Source: Pseudomaricurvus hydrocarbonicus
GTDB lineage: Bacteria > Pseudomonadota > Gammaproteobacteria > Pseudomonadales > Cellvibrionaceae
Assembly: GCF_011602365.1 (NCBI RefSeq)
Contig: NZ_JAAONZ010000005.1
Coordinates: 219,386-283,385, forward strand
Direction: 5' to 3'
DNA: 64,000 nt
The translations under genes were made by a program, and so were the position numbers. Every line of letters starts with the position of its first letter. Within the stretch, counting starts at the first letter, position 1. Positions 54,213 through 63,825 of the stretch are shown here, in pieces. The notes below the pieces were generated by a model. That model ran no database searches, had not been told where the DNA came from, and saw only the letters and a program-made list of their open reading frames with translations.

Positions 54213-55172
54213 TTACACAGTCAGCACTATGCGACGACTGGTGGTGGTTTGCCAAGCGGACTGAACGTCTTTCAATGGCATCGGCATTGCATCAACAGCC
54301 AGTTTTGCTGGTTCCACCATCTTTAACAATTTGCCGATACAGTTCACCAGATTCTCGTTAGAGACGCTGCCCAGTCCGCTGCCCTTGAGTTCAACGCCGG
54401 TACTGCGCAGCAGCCCTGCAGACAGCGACAAACTCATACCCGCAAGCCCGCCGATATTGACGAATCGAATGCGAGGTCGCTGCGGTTCGGCGACCACATT
54501 GGCCGCAGCCTGTAGTAGACAGCTTGCCGGTTGCCCCCACAAATAATCCAGAACAACGTCAATACCGTAGCTTTGCATCTCTAACTGAAACTCTGCTGTC
54601 AGGATTTCAGTATCTGCATGCAGCAAAACAAAGTGATCTGCTCCCAACGCCCGCAACTCCGCTTCGACTTCCGGTTTACGTGCGGTTGCCACCACCCGGG
54701 ATGCCCCCAGCTCTTTGGCAATCTGTATCGCCAGACGTCCAGAAACTCCGGCGGCTCCATTGACCAATACGGATTCACCCGGTTGAAAACCTGCTCGAAA
54801 TTCCAGCGCCGCAATGGATGACATGCCAGGGTTACCGATAGCCGCTGCCGTAATGTCATCGACAAACTCGGGAATCGGTACACACAGTTCAGAGCGCACA
54901 GCGACGGCTTCCGCCATGGAACCAATAGGCGGCTTTGGAAAGGCGAAAAAAACCCTCTGGCCATTTTCCAAAACACCCACCCCGTCAGCCCCCGGAACTA
55001 CAGGCAGTATTTTGCCGCAGCTGTAATGTTTGCCTGCGGCCTGGGCTCGAACCAACTGACTGAGGGCTGCAGCTCGTGTGTGGACCAAAACTTCACCAGT
55101 CCCGACTTTCGGCGCTTCTATATCGCCATAGTACGGAATCTGACCAAACTCGTTAACAACAGCTGCTTTCAT
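54213..55172 (-). CDS. zinc-less MDR-family oxidoreductase (quinone-reductase-like)
   Basis: 319 aa from ATG 55172 (MKAAVVNEFGQIPYYG); the frame is open 23 codons upstream but this start fits the family. Medium-chain dehydrogenase fold: GTGEVLVHTRAAALSQLVRA, VPGADGVGVL, VNGAAGVSGRLAIQIAKELG (NADPH-binding) and HFVLLHADT. The zinc ligands of alcohol dehydrogenases are absent, as in quinone oxidoreductase/enoyl-reductase members. Probably an NADPH-dependent reductase of an unsaturated carbonyl. Divergent from an AraC regulator 97 bp away, its likely controller. Confidence 0.85.
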   Translation of the reverse strand: MKAAVVNEFGQIPYYGDIEAPKVGTGEVLVHTRAAALSQLVRAQAAGKHYSCGKILPVVPGADGVGVLENGQRVFFAFPKPPIGSMAEAVAVRSELCVPIPEFVDDITAAAIGNPGMSSIAALEFRAGFQPGESVLVNGAAGVSGRLAIQIAKELGASRVVATARKPEVEAELRALGADHFVLLHADTEILTAEFQLEMQSYGIDVVLDYLWGQPASCLLQAAANVVAEPQRPRIRFVNIGGLAGMSLSLSAGLLRSTGVELKGSGLGSVSNENLVNCIGKLLKMVEPAKLAVDAMPMPLKDVQSAWQTTTSRRIVLTV

Positions 55173-55269
55173 TATCGGTTTACCTTTTGTTTGTATATGC
55201 AATAACGGAATGAACAATGACATAATAACGCTGGTCTGCATTGGCAGACTTTAGGTAAAATGCCAAAAC

Positions 55270-56112
55270 ATGAAGAGAACACGTCAAACTCATCCAGACT
55301 GGAAAACTGCCGCCCTGGTAAGTCCTATCACGGGCTCGGCGGAGCAGCCCATCAGTGTGTTGCACCGGACACTGGCACCCCGGTCCGTAGTTCGGGAACA
55401 CAGCCACCCATGGGGGCAATTGGTCTACTCCTATATCGGAGTTCTCGAAGTGACGACGCCGTCTGGTCGCTATCTAATTCCACCCAACCGCGCCGTATGG
55501 GTTCCACCAGACGTTGTTCATGAAGTGTCTAGCCTTCACGGTGCTGAAATCTCCAGTTTGTACCTAGATGCCAATGAGAGTGCATCGCTGAGTACTGAAT
55601 GTTGCGTCATTCATGTCCGGCCATTATTAAAAGAATTGATTATTGCGGCATTGGAGATGGGCGATCAGTGTGACTGGGATGGCCCCGGCGGAAGATTGTT
55701 TCGTACATTGCACGATCAACTTAGTGCAGCCGAGTCCGAACCAGTGTATCTGCCATTACCAACAGATCAACGGCTGTTGAAAATCTGCACCCACCTGCAG
55801 GCGCACCCTGAGGACAATCGCACCATCGAGCAATGGAGTGAGACAGTAGGCGCCTCTATTCGAACACTGCAACGACTGTTCAAAAAAGAAACCAAGCTCA
55901 GTTTTCAAGGGTGGCGGCAACAATTGCGGGTACAAATTGCACAACAGAGATTAGCAGAAGACGGTGTTACGATTACCCAGGTAGCCGGCGATTTAGGTTA
56001 CGAGTCCAGTTCTGCCTTTATTGCCATGTTTAAGCAAAATCTGGGAATGTCACCCGGAGAATTTATGAAAGCTATACGCTGCCCAAAACCAAGTACTTCA
56101 AACCTGCTATAG
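55270..56112 (+). CDS. AraC-family transcriptional regulator
   Basis: 280 aa. N-terminal cupin sensor (EHSHPWGQLVYSYIGVLEVT ... PPNRAVWVPPDVVHEVS) typical of the group that responds to small hydrophobic ligands, and two C-terminal helix-turn-helix units (RTIEQWSETVGASIRTLQRL, ITQVAGDLGYESSSAFIAMF, KQNLGMSPGEF). Divergent from the MDR oxidoreductase and probably regulating it. An upstream start is not supported. Confidence 0.9.
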   Translation: MKRTRQTHPDWKTAALVSPITGSAEQPISVLHRTLAPRSVVREHSHPWGQLVYSYIGVLEVTTPSGRYLIPPNRAVWVPPDVVHEVSSLHGAEISSLYLDANESASLSTECCVIHVRPLLKELIIAALEMGDQCDWDGPGGRLFRTLHDQLSAAESEPVYLPLPTDQRLLKICTHLQAHPEDNRTIEQWSETVGASIRTLQRLFKKETKLSFQGWRQQLRVQIAQQRLAEDGVTITQVAGDLGYESSSAFIAMFKQNLGMSPGEFMKAIRCPKPSTSNLL

Positions 56113-56133
56113 TTGATTAAACCCTGGATCAAA

Positions 56134-56604
56134 TTAAAAGGTCTTTGGCAGGGGTAAGGATGTTTTGTAACGAACTTGCTTCAAAGAAAAACTGGATCGA
56201 ATATTTTCCACTTCAGGCATGGGCGATATCACATCAACAATAAAACGTTCCAGGGCCGTCATATCAGGCATAACGACACGAATCAAATAGTCAGAATCAC
56301 CGGTCATAAGGTAGCACTCCATGACTTCATCGTGAGTGCAAATCCGACGTTCAAATTCCTTCAATAATTCCCGACTTTGTGCCTTTAGGCTTATGGAAAT
56401 AAAAACATTCAAATGCAAACCCAGCTGCGCAGGGTCCAACAGCGCTACATAATCGCGAATCAAGCCTTCAGCTTCGAGTCGCTTTACCCGGGTCAGACAA
56501 GGAGAGGGGGAGAGGTTTACACGCTGTGCCAATTCAGCATTGGTAATGCTGCTGTCATTTTGTAGTTCACGCAAAATCTTCGCGTCGGTTTTGTCGAGTT
56601 TCAT
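56134..56604 (-). CDS. Lrp/AsnC-family transcriptional regulator
   Basis: 156 aa. Helix-turn-helix DKTDAKILRELQNDSSITNA, ELAQRVNLSPSPCLTRVKRL and EAEGLIRDYVALLD, then the RAM effector-binding domain (CYLMTGDSDYLIRVVMPDMT). Divergent from the aceE-like stub and the aceE operon; such pairs occur where Lrp-type proteins control 2-oxoacid dehydrogenase genes. TTATGCCGAA occurs upstream of both this gene (56648-56657) and aceE (56995-57004). Confidence 0.92.
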   Translation of the reverse strand: MKLDKTDAKILRELQNDSSITNAELAQRVNLSPSPCLTRVKRLEAEGLIRDYVALLDPAQLGLHLNVFISISLKAQSRELLKEFERRICTHDEVMECYLMTGDSDYLIRVVMPDMTALERFIVDVISPMPEVENIRSSFSLKQVRYKTSLPLPKTF

Positions 56605-56731
56605 AGGTTAATAACATTTCCTGTGTAAAAAGATTTTACTAAGCACATTATGCCGAAAGTACCGGTGTGAAATACGAACAACAGTACTTAAATTACCCCC
56701 ATAACCTTACGATAAGGCTCAGGGGCATCAC

Positions 56732-56785
56732 ATGATGGCTCATTACAATACCTGGATTGCTGGTGGATCGAAACAGTCAAGGTGA
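56732..56785 (+). pseudogene. N-terminal stub of a second aceE-like gene
   Basis: ATGATG after AGGGGC, reading MMAHYNTWIAGGSKQSR then TGA. The intact aceE at 57119 begins MAHYNTLIAGGSAASQ; the two agree over about 45 nt with mostly third-position differences, so the stub is an old paralogue, not a recent copy. Coding similarity stops exactly where the 50-bp repeat begins (56780). Its position divergent from the lrp gene suggests it was the original Lrp target. Confidence 0.7.
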
Positions 56786-56829
56786 TCGACGAAATCCACA
56801 TCAAAACCTATATGAAAGTGTGTAACCCA
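56780..56829 (+). repeat. 50-bp repeat, copy 4
   Basis: Starts AGGTGATCGACGAAATCC, contains TCAAAACCTATATGAAAG and ends GTAACCCA; about 37 of 50 bases equal copy 2 at 17481-17530, including the same 50-bp length and both ends. Confidence 0.7.
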
Positions 56830-56913
56830 TTTTCTATTCGTCTTCCGTAAACTTTGGCTTCTAATCAATTAACCCGTGTAAAACAAGGTGAAGATGAAAA
56901 GTTAACTTCTTTA

Positions 56914-56942
56914 CGAGATCAGCATAAGTGATGCTGATCTCG
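56914..56942 (+). terminator. intrinsic terminator
   Basis: CGAGATCAGCAT / ATGCTGATCTCG, perfect 12-bp stem with a 5-nt loop, then CTTTT. Nothing intact on the plus strand lies before it, so it is probably the leftover terminator of the lost aceE-like transcription unit. Confidence 0.75.
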
Positions 56943-56994
56943 CTTTTCAGTTTTCGAAGTATTTGTGCATCGACTCCTTCCCGTTTCAGTTATT

Positions 56995-57026
56995 TTATGC
57001 CGAATATCTCTTTTATTACGGCATAA
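56995..57026. promoter_or_regulatory. candidate operator of aceE
   Basis: Inverted repeat TTATGCCG (56995-57002) / CGGCATAA (57019-57026), 16 bp apart, upstream of aceE. TTATGCCGAA recurs at 56648-56657 before the lrp gene, so Lrp or another regulator may bind both. A TTGACA at 57045-57050 could be the -35 element. Confidence 0.5.
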
Positions 57027-57118
57027 TATACCTATATTTTCCATTTTGACAACCCAAAAGAGCACTTAAAGTTGCCAGTTACAGGTTACACTGTCCTCAA
57101 ATAAAGGAGGTGCATTCT

Positions 57119-59827
57119 ATGGCGCATTACAATACGTTAATTGCCGGTGGTTCAGCGGCATCACAAACAGACAATGATCATCAAGAACTGGCGGAGTGGT
57201 GTGAAGCACTGCAGTCACTAGTGGCGAACGCAGGCCCTGAACGGGCCCGTCAAATTCTGGATTCTATTACATCTCTGGCCCGAGATCCGGCTATTGGTTG
57301 GCAACCGTCCTATGGCACCCCTTATGTGAACACCGTGTCGGTGGAACAGCAGCCGTCGTTTCCCGGCGATCTGACGATCGAAGAGCGTTTGGTGTCACTG
57401 ATGCGCTGGAATGCGCTGGCGATGGTCGTTCGGGCCAACAAAGCCTATGGTGAGTTGGGCGGGCATATCGCCAGTTACGCCAGTGCGGCGGACCTGTTCG
57501 AGGTAGGTTTTAACCACTTTTTCAAGGCGTCAGATGATAATAGCGATGGCGATCTCGTTTTTTACCAGCCCCACTCGGCACCGGGTGTGTACGCCCGGGC
57601 ATTCCTGGAAGGCCGTTTGAATGAGCAGGATCTTGAGCATTATCGACAAGAGGTGACCGCCCAACGTGTGGGGGCGCAAGGGCTGTCCAGCTATCCACAC
57701 CCTTGGTTAATGCCGGACTTCTGGCAGTTCCCTACCGGCTCTATGGGTATCGGCCCAATGAGTTCCATTTATCATGCCCGTTTTATGCGCTATCTGGAAC
57801 ATCGTGGTTTGCAGGACACGTCGAACCGTAAAGTCTGGGGAGTGTTTGGCGATGGTGAAATGGATGAGCCCGAGAGCATGTCAGCGCTGACTCTTGCGTC
57901 TCGCGAAGGATTGGATAATTTGATCTGGGTGGTGAACTGTAACTTGCAGCGCCTGGATGGTCCGGTGCGAGGTAACAGCCGCATTGTCGATGAGCTGGAA
58001 ACTCAATTTAATGGTGCCGGCTGGAATGTCATCAAGCTGTTGTGGGGTTCCGACTGGGATGGACTGTTTGCTCAGGATCACGATGGCGCACTCACTCGTG
58101 TGTTTGCCGATACCGTCGACGGTCAGTTTCAAACGTTTGCGGCTAAAGACGGCAAATACAACCGGGAAAATTTCTTTGGTCAGAATGAATCGCTGAAAAA
58201 GCTGGCTGAAGGCTTGACCGACGATCAGATTGATAAACTCAAACGCGGTGGTCACGATCTCGTTAAAATTTATGCAGCCTACCACGCGGCGAAAAACCAC
58301 ACCGGCCGTCCCACCGTTATTTTGGCTCAGACCAAAAAAGGCTACGGCATGGGTGAAGCCGGACAGGGCAAGATGACCACACACCAGCAGAAAAAGCTGG
58401 ACCGTGAGGCGTTGTTAAATTTCAGAGATCATTTTCAATTGCCTCTGACCGATGAAGAAACCGAAACACTCAGTTTTTATAAGCCAAGAGATGACAGTGA
58501 AGAAATGCGTTACCTGCACGAACGTCGTCAGGCGTTGGGGGGCTATATGCCCAGCCGCCGCACAACGGCAGAAACCCTGCCGATTCCTGAATTGTCCAAA
58601 TATGGAAAGTTCGCTCTGGAAGCCGATGGCAAAGAAATGTCCACCACCATGGCCTTTGTGCGCATGATGTCATCGATGCTCAAAGATAAAACCTTGGGTC
58701 CACGCGTAGTGCCTATCGTTGCTGACGAAGCGCGTACCTTCGGGATGGCCAACCTGTTTAAACAGGTGGGTATCTATTCCAATGTTGGCCAGCGTTATGA
58801 GCCGGAGGATATTGGCTCTATCCTGAGTTATCGCGAAGTACAGGATGGTCAGATTCTGGAAGAGGGCATTACCGAGGCCGGTGCCATCAGTTCCTGGATT
58901 TCGGCAGCGACCAGTTACTCCGTGCACGGCGTGACGATGTTGCCGTTTTACATTTATTACTCCATGTTTGGTTTCCAGCGCATTGGTGATTTTATTTGGG
59001 CGGCAGGTGATCAACGTGCGCGCGGGTTTTTGATTGGCGCTACCGCCGGTAAAACCACACTGGGTGGTGAGGGCCTGCAACACCAGGATGGCAGCAGTCA
59101 TCTGGTGGCATCCACCGTACCGAATTGTCGCGCTTATGACCCGGCTTTTGCGGGTGAATTGGCGGTGATTCTGGATCACGGTTCGCGGCGAATGCTAGAG
59201 CGACAGGAAGACGTGTTTTATTACATCACGGTGATGAATGAAAACTACGCGCAGCCATCCCTGCCGCAAGGTGTAGAGGAAGATATCATTAAAGGGATGT
59301 ACCGCTACGCCACTCAAAATGTTGATAGCGCTAACGGCAAAGTGAATTTACTGGGTTCTGGCACCATCATGTTGGAAGTGATTGCCGCCGGGGAACTGCT
59401 GGCGACAGACTGGGGTATTGAATCCGATATCTGGAGTGTCACCAGCTACACGGAATTGGCTCGCGAAGCCCGCGAAGTGGAGCGCTGGAACCATCACCAT
59501 CCGCTGGAAACTCCGCGTAGCAGTCATGTAGCTCAGTGTTTGCATGGCAATACTCCGGTTATTGCCGCTTCGGATTATGTGCGTGGTGTACCGCAGCTGA
59601 TTGCCTCTTACATTGAACCGCGTTACAGCGTATTGGGTACTGACGGTTATGGTCGCAGTGATACGCGCACAGCGTTGCGGAATTTTTTCGGCGTCGATCG
59701 TCATCACATCGTCGTGACCGCATTGGCAACATTGGTAAAACAAGGTCAGATTGACGCGTCCATCTGTGCGCAAGCGATTGAAAAGTACCAGATTGATACC
59801 GAAGCCACATCAGCATGGGAGGCGTGA
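57119..59827 (+). CDS. aceE: pyruvate dehydrogenase E1 component, homodimeric type
   Basis: 902 aa from ATG 57119, placed 8 nt after a strong AAAGGAGG; a GTG overlapping that site is unlikely. Transketolase-like ThDP enzyme: SYPHPWLMPDFWQFPTGSMG, the ThDP motif GDGEMDEPES...NCNLQRLDGPVRGN, QTKKGYGMGEAGQGK and the C-terminal domain VTSYTELAREAREVERWNHH. Decarboxylates pyruvate and acetylates the lipoyl domain of E2 to feed the TCA cycle. Heads the operon with E2 (2 bp away) and E3. A closely related 2-oxobutyrate-specific E1 is an alternative given the Lrp neighbour. Confidence 0.95.
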   Translation: MAHYNTLIAGGSAASQTDNDHQELAEWCEALQSLVANAGPERARQILDSITSLARDPAIGWQPSYGTPYVNTVSVEQQPSFPGDLTIEERLVSLMRWNALAMVVRANKAYGELGGHIASYASAADLFEVGFNHFFKASDDNSDGDLVFYQPHSAPGVYARAFLEGRLNEQDLEHYRQEVTAQRVGAQGLSSYPHPWLMPDFWQFPTGSMGIGPMSSIYHARFMRYLEHRGLQDTSNRKVWGVFGDGEMDEPESMSALTLASREGLDNLIWVVNCNLQRLDGPVRGNSRIVDELETQFNGAGWNVIKLLWGSDWDGLFAQDHDGALTRVFADTVDGQFQTFAAKDGKYNRENFFGQNESLKKLAEGLTDDQIDKLKRGGHDLVKIYAAYHAAKNHTGRPTVILAQTKKGYGMGEAGQGKMTTHQQKKLDREALLNFRDHFQLPLTDEETETLSFYKPRDDSEEMRYLHERRQALGGYMPSRRTTAETLPIPELSKYGKFALEADGKEMSTTMAFVRMMSSMLKDKTLGPRVVPIVADEARTFGMANLFKQVGIYSNVGQRYEPEDIGSILSYREVQDGQILEEGITEAGAISSWISAATSYSVHGVTMLPFYIYYSMFGFQRIGDFIWAAGDQRARGFLIGATAGKTTLGGEGLQHQDGSSHLVASTVPNCRAYDPAFAGELAVILDHGSRRMLERQEDVFYYITVMNENYAQPSLPQGVEEDIIKGMYRYATQNVDSANGKVNLLGSGTIMLEVIAAGELLATDWGIESDIWSVTSYTELAREAREVERWNHHHPLETPRSSHVAQCLHGNTPVIAASDYVRGVPQLIASYIEPRYSVLGTDGYGRSDTRTALRNFFGVDRHHIVVTALATLVKQGQIDASICAQAIEKYQIDTEATSAWEA

Positions 59828-59829
59828 TC

Positions 59830-61164
59830 ATGAGTAGCATAATTGAACTCCGGGTTCCCGACATTGGTGGTGCGGAAAATGTCGAAGTGGTTGAGTTACT
59901 GGTAAAACCGGGTGACAGGATTACGGTGGAGCAGGAGTTGTTCGCCGTGGAAACCGATAAGGCGACGATGGAAATCCCATCGTCCCACGCCGGCATCATC
60001 AAGGAACTGCACATCGAAGAGGGCAGCAAGGTCAGTGAAGGCAGTGTGATTGCACTGCTCGAATTGGCCGCGGACGAAACCTCATCAGCAACCGTCGAAC
60101 CAGCATCGGGCGCTACTGAAAAAGAGCCTTCAGCCATTGAGCAGCCTTCAGCCAGTAAGGAGCCCTTAGCCAACAGTCAGCCTTTGGCCAACAACCAGAG
60201 CAAAATCGAAACCGGAACTTCGGCTCCAGAGGCCCCAGTCAGCAGCGGCACGGCTCATGCCTCGCCGTCTGTACGGAAGTTGGCGCGCGAACTGGAAGTC
60301 CCCCTCGCTCAAGTTCAACCGACGGGTGATAAGGGGCGTATTACCCGTGACGACGTCTTTGCTTTTGTCAAAGGGGTGATGCGCGGACAAGCTTCGGGGG
60401 CGACTTCGGCCTCGCAAGTCACCAGCGGATTCCCAGGTTTATTGCCCTGGCCAAAAGTCGATTTTGAAAAGTTCGGCCCAGTGGAGCGTCGAGAACTGTC
60501 ACGTATCCAAAAGATCAGCGGTGCCAATCTTCATCGCAATTGGGTCACGATTCCCCATGTGACCAATCACGAAGATGCGGATATTACCGAGCTGGAGGCG
60601 TTTCGTGTCAGCTTAAATGGAGAGTACGAGCGCGACGGTGTTAAGGTGACGCTAGTGGCCATGTTGATCAAAGCGTGCGTTGCTGCCCTGAAGAAGTTTC
60701 CTGAATTCAATGCCAGCATTGAAGGCGAGGAGATCGTTCTTAAGCAGTATTACCACATTGGATTTGCGGCTGACACACCCAATGGCTTGGTCGTCCCCGT
60801 GATCCGCGACGCGGATAAAAAGGGCCTGTTAGAAGTCGCCGAGGAAGTTCGGGGCTTGGCGGCCAAGGCCCGTAACGGCAAACTGACCGCAGCCGACATG
60901 AGCGGGGGGTGCTTTTCGATTTCGTCTCTGGGCGGTATTGGCGGCACCTATTTTACCCCCATTATTAACGCACCAGAGATAGCGATTCTCGGGGTGGGTA
61001 AAGCGCGCACACAGGTCACATGGACTGATGGCGGGGTCGAACCAAGGCTCGTGTTACCGATGAGCCTGAGCTGGGATCATCGCGCTGTTGATGGCGCTAT
61101 GGCGGGTAAGTTCAACGCTTACCTGGCCAGTGCACTGGCAGATTTCAGACGTATTTCCCTGTAG
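59830..61164 (+). CDS. aceF: dihydrolipoamide acetyltransferase (E2)
   Basis: 444 aa from ATG 59830; the frame opens 5 codons earlier inside aceE. Domains: one lipoyl domain (residues 1-75, Lys44 in [10 protein letters not shown]), a Ser/Glu/Pro/Ala-rich linker (about 80-140), the E3-binding domain ([20 protein letters not shown]) and the catalytic core with [15 protein letters not shown] (active His). Many gammaproteobacterial AceF proteins carry two or three lipoyl domains; this one has one. Takes acetyl from E1 and transfers it to CoA. 2 bp after aceE and 5 bp before the E3 gene. Confidence 0.95.
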   Translation: MSSIIELRVPDIGGAENVEVVELLVKPGDRITVEQELFAVETDKATMEIPSSHAGIIKELHIEEGSKVSEGSVIALLELAADETSSATVEPASGATEKEPSAIEQPSASKEPLANSQPLANNQSKIETGTSAPEAPVSSGTAHASPSVRKLARELEVPLAQVQPTGDKGRITRDDVFAFVKGVMRGQASGATSASQVTSGFPGLLPWPKVDFEKFGPVERRELSRIQKISGANLHRNWVTIPHVTNHEDADITELEAFRVSLNGEYERDGVKVTLVAMLIKACVAALKKFPEFNASIEGEEIVLKQYYHIGFAADTPNGLVVPVIRDADKKGLLEVAEEVRGLAAKARNGKLTAADMSGGCFSISSLGGIGGTYFTPIINAPEIAILGVGKARTQVTWTDGGVEPRLVLPMSLSWDHRAVDGAMAGKFNAYLASALADFRRISL

Positions 61165-61169
61165 GAGCA

Positions 61170-62924
61170 ATGACTGTGAAAAACATAGAAATACGGGTTC
61201 CTGACATTGGTGATATCAACAATGTAGAAGTCATTGAGATTCTGGTTGCTGTCGGAGACAGCGTCGCTGAAGAGGACGGTCTGATCAGTATCGAAACCGA
61301 TAAAGCCACCATGGAAATTCCCTCGCCCGCGGCCGGGATTATTACCGAACTGACAATCAGTGTCGGCGATAGGGTCAGTGAAGGGACTCTGATAGCAACG
61401 CTGGAAACCATATCCAGTAATATGAGTGAAGCCACGCCAACGGCAAAGCCGGAACCTGCGACACCGCCCGGTTCCACAACTCAACAGAGCGATGAGGCAG
61501 ATCTAAACTGCGATCTGGTTGTTGTTGGTGGTGGCCCCGGTGGGTACTCGGCGGCCTTCCGTGCTGCCGATCTCGGTCTGGATGTGGTACTGGTCGAACG
61601 TTACCCTACACTGGGTGGCGTCTGTCTGAATGTGGGTTGTATTCCCTCGAAAGCGCTTCTGCATGTTGCCTCTGTGATGGAAGAAGTTAAGCACTTTAAA
61701 GACTTGGGCGTGGACTTTAGCGATCCCGACATCGACCTGGCAAAACTCAGAAGTCATAAAGAAGGTGTGATTGGCAAGCTCACCGGAGGCCTCGCGGCCA
61801 TGGCCAAAATGCGCAAGGTCAAGGTAGTAGAAGGCTCCGGCCAATTTGTCAGCAACGCTCTCTTGACCGTGGATGCCAATGACGAGCGTCAAATCATTGG
61901 TTTCAAGCGTGCCATCATCGCGGCCGGCTCGGAATCCGTACAGTTGCCGTTTTTACCCGAAGATGAACGTATCGTGGATTCCACCGGTGCACTGAAACTG
62001 AAGAGCATTCCCGAACGCATGTTGATCATCGGCGGTGGCATCATTGGCCTGGAAATGGGCTCAGTCTATGCTGCGTTGGGAAGTAAAATCGATGTCGTCG
62101 AGATGCTGGATGATATTTTTGCGGGTGCCGATAAAGACTTAATTAAAGTCTGGAAGGCGATGAATAAGCATCGTTTCAATCGTATTATGACGCGAACTAA
62201 AACGGTATCCGCCAGCGCGACAGACGATGGTATTGCAGTGTGCTTTGATGGCGGTTCAGCCCCACAAAGCGAAACCTATGACCTGGTTCTGCAAGCGGTG
62301 GGGCGACGCCCCAATGGCCACAAAGTGGGAGCCGAAGCTGCCGGAATTCAAGTGGATGAGCGCGGGTTTATTACCGTGGATAAGCAACAGCGTACGAATA
62401 TCGCCGGTATTTTTGCAATTGGAGATATTGTGGGCCAGCCGATGTTAGCTCACAAAGCGGTTCACGAGGGGCACGTGGCCGCAGAAGTGATCGCCGGTGA
62501 GATTAAAGGCGATAAAAAATTGCAGACCACTTCCTTTGATGCACATGTTATTCCCAGCGTGGCTTACACTGATCCGGAAATCGCCTGGGTTGGGCTGACG
62601 GAAAATCAAGCAAATGAACAGGGCATCAAGGTTCGTAAAGGTGTTTTCCCCTGGAGTGCCTCGGGACGTGCGATCGCCAATGGTTGTGAACAGGGCTTTA
62701 GTAAGCTGCTGTTTGATATCGACACTGGACGTATTCTCGGCGGTGCCATTGTTGGCCCTTCTGCGGGAGATATGATTGGTGAAGTCGCTCTGGCGATTGA
62801 GATGGGTGCGGACGATGTTGATATTGGAAAGACCATCCACCCGCATCCAACACTTGGTGAGTCCATTGGATTGGCTGCTGAAGCGGCTCACGGAAGTTGT
62901 ACAGACTTGCCTCCGGTGAAATAG
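61170..62924 (+). CDS. lpdA: dihydrolipoyl dehydrogenase (E3) with N-terminal lipoyl domain
   Basis: 584 aa. Residues 1-80 form a lipoyl domain (Lys45 in [10 protein letters not shown]), then an Ala/Thr/Pro linker, then the E3 flavoprotein from about residue 112: [20 protein letters not shown], redox Cys pair in [14 protein letters not shown], second [17 protein letters not shown], and active His in [11 protein letters not shown]. Regenerates lipoamide with NAD+. The fused lipoyl domain is known in some bacterial Lpd proteins and here goes with a single-lipoyl E2. Last gene of the ace operon. Confidence 0.95.
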   Translation: MTVKNIEIRVPDIGDINNVEVIEILVAVGDSVAEEDGLISIETDKATMEIPSPAAGIITELTISVGDRVSEGTLIATLETISSNMSEATPTAKPEPATPPGSTTQQSDEADLNCDLVVVGGGPGGYSAAFRAADLGLDVVLVERYPTLGGVCLNVGCIPSKALLHVASVMEEVKHFKDLGVDFSDPDIDLAKLRSHKEGVIGKLTGGLAAMAKMRKVKVVEGSGQFVSNALLTVDANDERQIIGFKRAIIAAGSESVQLPFLPEDERIVDSTGALKLKSIPERMLIIGGGIIGLEMGSVYAALGSKIDVVEMLDDIFAGADKDLIKVWKAMNKHRFNRIMTRTKTVSASATDDGIAVCFDGGSAPQSETYDLVLQAVGRRPNGHKVGAEAAGIQVDERGFITVDKQQRTNIAGIFAIGDIVGQPMLAHKAVHEGHVAAEVIAGEIKGDKKLQTTSFDAHVIPSVAYTDPEIAWVGLTENQANEQGIKVRKGVFPWSASGRAIANGCEQGFSKLLFDIDTGRILGGAIVGPSAGDMIGEVALAIEMGADDVDIGKTIHPHPTLGESIGLAAEAAHGSCTDLPPVK

Positions 62925-63164
62925 TTTTTATTAGCCATCCACATTTTGTGGGATTTGTACCGCTCGGTTTATGATTTAGTTGGTGTCACCAAGCGTTTTA
63001 CCTGCGGCCTCGTCGACAGGCGAGGTCTTTAATCTTTCTCTAATCATTTTAGCGTGATTGGCTACATTCCTCCTAAAACTGTAAGTATTATTGTAGCCCC
63101 TTTGATATATTTAAAAAAACTAAAACAGTTACTTACTCATTCAAATTTAAAAAGGAGCTTTTAT

Positions 63165-63719
63165 ATGTCCAGGAAACTCCGACTCCTCGGAATTTCTGGT
63201 AGCCTGCGTGAAAACTCATATTCTACCGCGCTACTAATGGCACTTTCTGAGGCAACTACTTTGGAGGCCGACTACGAGTATGCTGATATTGGCTCCCTTC
63301 CACACTTTAATCAGGACCTGTATGTCGATCCGCTGATGGATAGTGTTCAAAAAATACGCGATCAGATTGCTGTAGCGGATGGGATCGTGATCTCATCTCC
63401 GGAGTATAATCATGGCATTCCGGGGGTGCTGAAAAATGCGCTTGACTGGGCATCTCGACCACACAACAACTCTCCGTTGAGGGACAAGCCAGTATTGATT
63501 TTAACCAGCTCCCCAGCGTTCACCGGTGGAGTTCGCGCACAGTACCAAATACGAGAGGCATTGGTATCTGCGCTCGCGCGACCAGTTAACACCCCGGAAA
63601 TCGTTATTGGAAATATTGGAACAAAGATAGTCGATGGTCAATTTGAGGATGTGGCAGCAATCGACTTTGCAGTTGCCGCTTTTAAGAGGATGTCAGATGA
63701 GATTAACGGGATTTCTTAA
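63165..63719 (+). CDS. NAD(P)H-dependent FMN reductase-family protein
   Basis: 184 aa from ATG 63165, preceded by AAAGGAGC; the frame is open 37 codons further upstream but without a site. Flavodoxin-like fold: LLGISGSLRENSYST for the FMN phosphate, SLPHFNQDLYVDPL, and ISSPEYNHGIPGVLKNALDW. Reduces FMN, quinones or azo/chromate compounds with NAD(P)H, possibly giving protection against quinones. Transcribed alone after the ace operon. Confidence 0.88.
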   Translation: MSRKLRLLGISGSLRENSYSTALLMALSEATTLEADYEYADIGSLPHFNQDLYVDPLMDSVQKIRDQIAVADGIVISSPEYNHGIPGVLKNALDWASRPHNNSPLRDKPVLILTSSPAFTGGVRAQYQIREALVSALARPVNTPEIVIGNIGTKIVDGQFEDVAAIDFAVAAFKRMSDEINGIS

Positions 63720-63825
63720 TCTTGCCCATGAGCGCTGTCTCTTAACAACTGGGCACCTTCACTCCTGAGTGTACAGAGTCGAGATTGTTAGTAACCACAA
63801 ACCCCACATCTTCTCAGGCATCAAG

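Larger units (their letters stand above)
56605..57118. other. 514-bp lrp-aceE intergenic region
   Basis: Contains, in order: TTATGCCGAA (56648-56657), the aceE-like stub, 50-bp repeat copy 4, a terminator, the inverted repeat at 56995-57026 and the aceE ribosome site. No other gene seen. Confidence 0.7.
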
